DNA of 64,000 bases from Variovorax sp. J2L1-78 (GTDB lineage Bacteria > Pseudomonadota > Gammaproteobacteria > Burkholderiales > Burkholderiaceae_C): contig NZ_JASZYB010000001.1 in NCBI RefSeq assembly GCF_030317205.1, forward strand, positions 2,604,001 through 2,668,000, in the 5' to 3' direction. The notes under the pieces were generated by a model, which was not told where the DNA came from, searched no databases, and saw only the letters and a program-made list of their open reading frames with translations. A program made the position numbers and the translations under genes. Of this stretch, positions 62,758-64,000 are shown piece by piece (within the stretch, counting starts at the first letter, position 1; every line of letters starts with the position of its first letter).

Positions 62758-63378
62758 ATGGATTACCCCGGCAATCTCTTCGTGGTCGCCGCCCCCAGCG
62801 GCGCCGGCAAATCGAGCCTCGTGAAGGCGCTGATGGAACTCGACTCGGCGGTCCAGCCGTCGGTGTCCCACACCACGCGCGCACCGCGCGGGCAGGAAAA
62901 GCACGGCCGCGAGTATTTCTTCGCCTCGGCCAGCGAGTTCGACGCGATGGTCGAAAGCGACGCCTTCATCGAGTGGGCGCACGTGCACGGCCAGCGCTAC
63001 GGCACGTCGAAAAAGGCGGTCGAGGACCGCATGGCGCAAGGCGTCGATGTCATCCTCGAGATCGACTTCCAGGGCGCCATCCAGATCCGCAAGACCTTCG
63101 CGAATGCGGTGTTGATCTTCATCCTGCCGCCGAGCTGGGAAGAGCTGCGCTCGCGGCTCGAGCGCCGCGGCGAAGACAGCGCGGAGGTCATCGAGCTGCG
63201 GCTGCGCAATGCGGCGGACGAGATGGCGCGCGCCAGCGAATTCGACTTCGTTATAATCAACGAGTTATTTGAGCGCGCGCTTTTCGACCTGAAAGCCATC
63301 GTCCACGCCCAGCGGCTGCGGTACTCCGCCCAGCGCCGCGCCCGTGCCGACACCTTCGCCGCTCTGAATATCCCCTGA
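62758..63378 (+). CDS. gmk: Guanylate kinase
   Basis: A 206-residue kinase converting GMP to GDP. Walker A is [14 protein letters not shown] (residues 12-25), with [21 protein letters not shown] for GMP binding and [15 protein letters not shown] for the Walker B region. It begins 8 bases after yicC. The yicC-gmk-rpoZ-spoT order is standard in Burkholderiales. Confidence 0.96.
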   Translation: MDYPGNLFVVAAPSGAGKSSLVKALMELDSAVQPSVSHTTRAPRGQEKHGREYFFASASEFDAMVESDAFIEWAHVHGQRYGTSKKAVEDRMAQGVDVILEIDFQGAIQIRKTFANAVLIFILPPSWEELRSRLERRGEDSAEVIELRLRNAADEMARASEFDFVIINELFERALFDLKAIVHAQRLRYSAQRRARADTFAALNIP

Positions 63379-63408
63379 ATCGACCACCGTCCGCAACGAA
63401 AGATCCTC

Positions 63409-63612
63409 ATGGCCCGCATCACCGTCGAAGACTGCCTGCTGCAGATCCCTAACCGTTTTCAGCTCGTGCTGGCCGCGACCTACCGTGCGCGCATGCTGAG
63501 CCAGGGCCATGCCCCGAAGATCGAAAGCAAGAACAAGCCGGCCGTCACCGCGCTGCGCGAGATCGCCGAAGGCAAGATCGGCATCGAGATGCTCAAGAAG
63601 GTCCCAGGCTGA
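63409..63612 (+). CDS. rpoZ: RNA polymerase omega subunit
   Basis: A 67-residue omega subunit. [20 protein letters not shown] is the conserved start, followed by [20 protein letters not shown] and [13 protein letters not shown]. It promotes assembly of RNA polymerase and couples with SpoT, encoded just beyond. It ends about 24 bases before a strong terminator. Confidence 0.97.
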   Translation: MARITVEDCLLQIPNRFQLVLAATYRARMLSQGHAPKIESKNKPAVTALREIAEGKIGIEMLKKVPG

Positions 63613-63635
63613 TTGACGTTGCGCTGCAACAAAGA

Positions 63636-63660
63636 AGCACCGCCACGCGGTGCTTTTTTT
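63636..63660 (+). terminator. Rho-independent terminator after rpoZ
   Basis: AGCACCGC-CAC-GCGGTGCT forms an eight-base GC-rich stem with a three-base loop, and is followed by at least six T bases reaching into the next bases. It lies 24 bases beyond the rpoZ stop. It separates rpoZ from the spoT gene, whose own start is at 63705. Confidence 0.9.
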
Positions 63661-63704
63661 ATGCCTGAACGCGGCCGTGTGGACGCCGCGCTAAAGTGTC
63701 CCTC

Positions 63705-64000
63705 ATGAGCGCGGTCGTCAAGCCCCAGTCCAATGCACCTCGAGGCATGCCCCGGCCGAGTCCGGCTGCCTTGAATGCGGCTGCGGCCAGCTTCGCCGCC
63801 CTCACCGCCCGGCTCGACTACCTGAGCGCCGAAGACACCGAACTGGTCCGGCGCGCCTACCGCTTTGCCGACGAGGCGCACCTGGGCCAGCTGCGCAACA
63901 GCGGCGAGCCCTACATCACGCACCCGATTGCCGTCGCCGCCCAGTGCGCCGAATGGAAGCTCGATGCGCAGGCGCTGATGGCCGCCCTGCTGCACGACGC
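63705..64000 (+). CDS. spoT: Bifunctional (p)ppGpp synthetase/hydrolase SpoT/RelA, N-terminal part
   Basis: The first 98 codons of a RelA/SpoT-homologue. After a variable N-terminal 40 residues come LDYLSAEDTELVRRAYRFADEAHLGQLRNSGEPYITHPIAVAAQCAEWKLDAQALMAALLHD in family order, containing the HD hydrolase domain's first His (ITHPIAVA) and the HD pair in LLHD at the window edge. The gene continues to the right. Order gmk-rpoZ-spoT confirms the call. Confidence 0.93.
   Translation, partial: MSAVVKPQSNAPRGMPRPSPAALNAAAASFAALTARLDYLSAEDTELVRRAYRFADEAHLGQLRNSGEPYITHPIAVAAQCAEWKLDAQALMAALLHD

Overview
The window is high-GC chromosomal DNA of a betaproteobacterium, most likely Comamonadaceae and Variovorax-like. 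This rests on the gmk-rpoZ-spoT order, two tandem lipid A acyltransferase genes beside metK, several Bug/TctC-type periplasmic receptors, many LysR regulators and very high GC. No sequence search could be run, so product names come from motif reading and gene order.

Layout. 1-2478: lipid A acyltransferases (minus) and metK (plus). 2492-9716: a minus-strand catabolic operon (FAD amino-acid dehydrogenase, hyuA, hyuB, Bug receptor, RidA) opposed by a LysR gene with an ATC-N9-GAT operator between them. 9743-9913: an imperfectly explained element bounded by a perfect 22-bp inverted repeat. 10030-20667: the main accessory block. A GntR/FCD regulator faces a tightly coupled operon encoding a Rieske oxygenase, a glutamine-synthetase-like ligase, a [2Fe-2S] ferredoxin, a FAD ferredoxin reductase, a complete branched-chain-type ABC importer and a class I glutamine amidotransferase. 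The combination of ligase, oxygenase and amidase repeats the logic of bacterial aniline or isopropylamine oxidation, in which the amine is first gamma-glutamylated. The oxygenase here is a different type, and the importer and the amidase end the operon.

20752-35321: iron and metal-chelate uptake. It holds a Fur-box-like operator, a DUF4198/DUF3649/PepSY/DUF3325/TonB-receptor operon resembling ferrisiderophore reduction systems, a YncD/PqqU-like receptor, a thiamine-diphosphate enzyme with a LysR gene, and a FecI-FecR-STN receptor signalling set. 35403-41516: a DUF2383 stress-type protein, a MetNIQ importer, an HPF/RaiA-like protein, a RibD-C reductase and small unknowns. 41558-45353: a PaoABC-type periplasmic molybdenum aldehyde oxidoreductase. 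45493-52453: an unrecognised 542-residue protein, a solitary MbcA/ParS-like antitoxin, an orphan Bug receptor, a CheW protein, three tiny genes and an EAL-CBS-GGDEF protein with altered active sites. 52473-56751: LysR, M20 amidohydrolase and Bug receptor, then small unknowns. 57044 to the end: housekeeping genes, namely tRNA-Ser(UGA), hemW, rdgB, rph, a PP2C phosphatase/Ser-Thr kinase pair, yicC, gmk, rpoZ and the start of spoT.

The best candidate for an undescribed system is the 11050-20667 operon: import of an amine or amide, gamma-glutamyl activation, Rieske oxygenation by a three-component chain, and removal of unused gamma-glutamyl adduct by the amidotransferase. The substrate is unknown.
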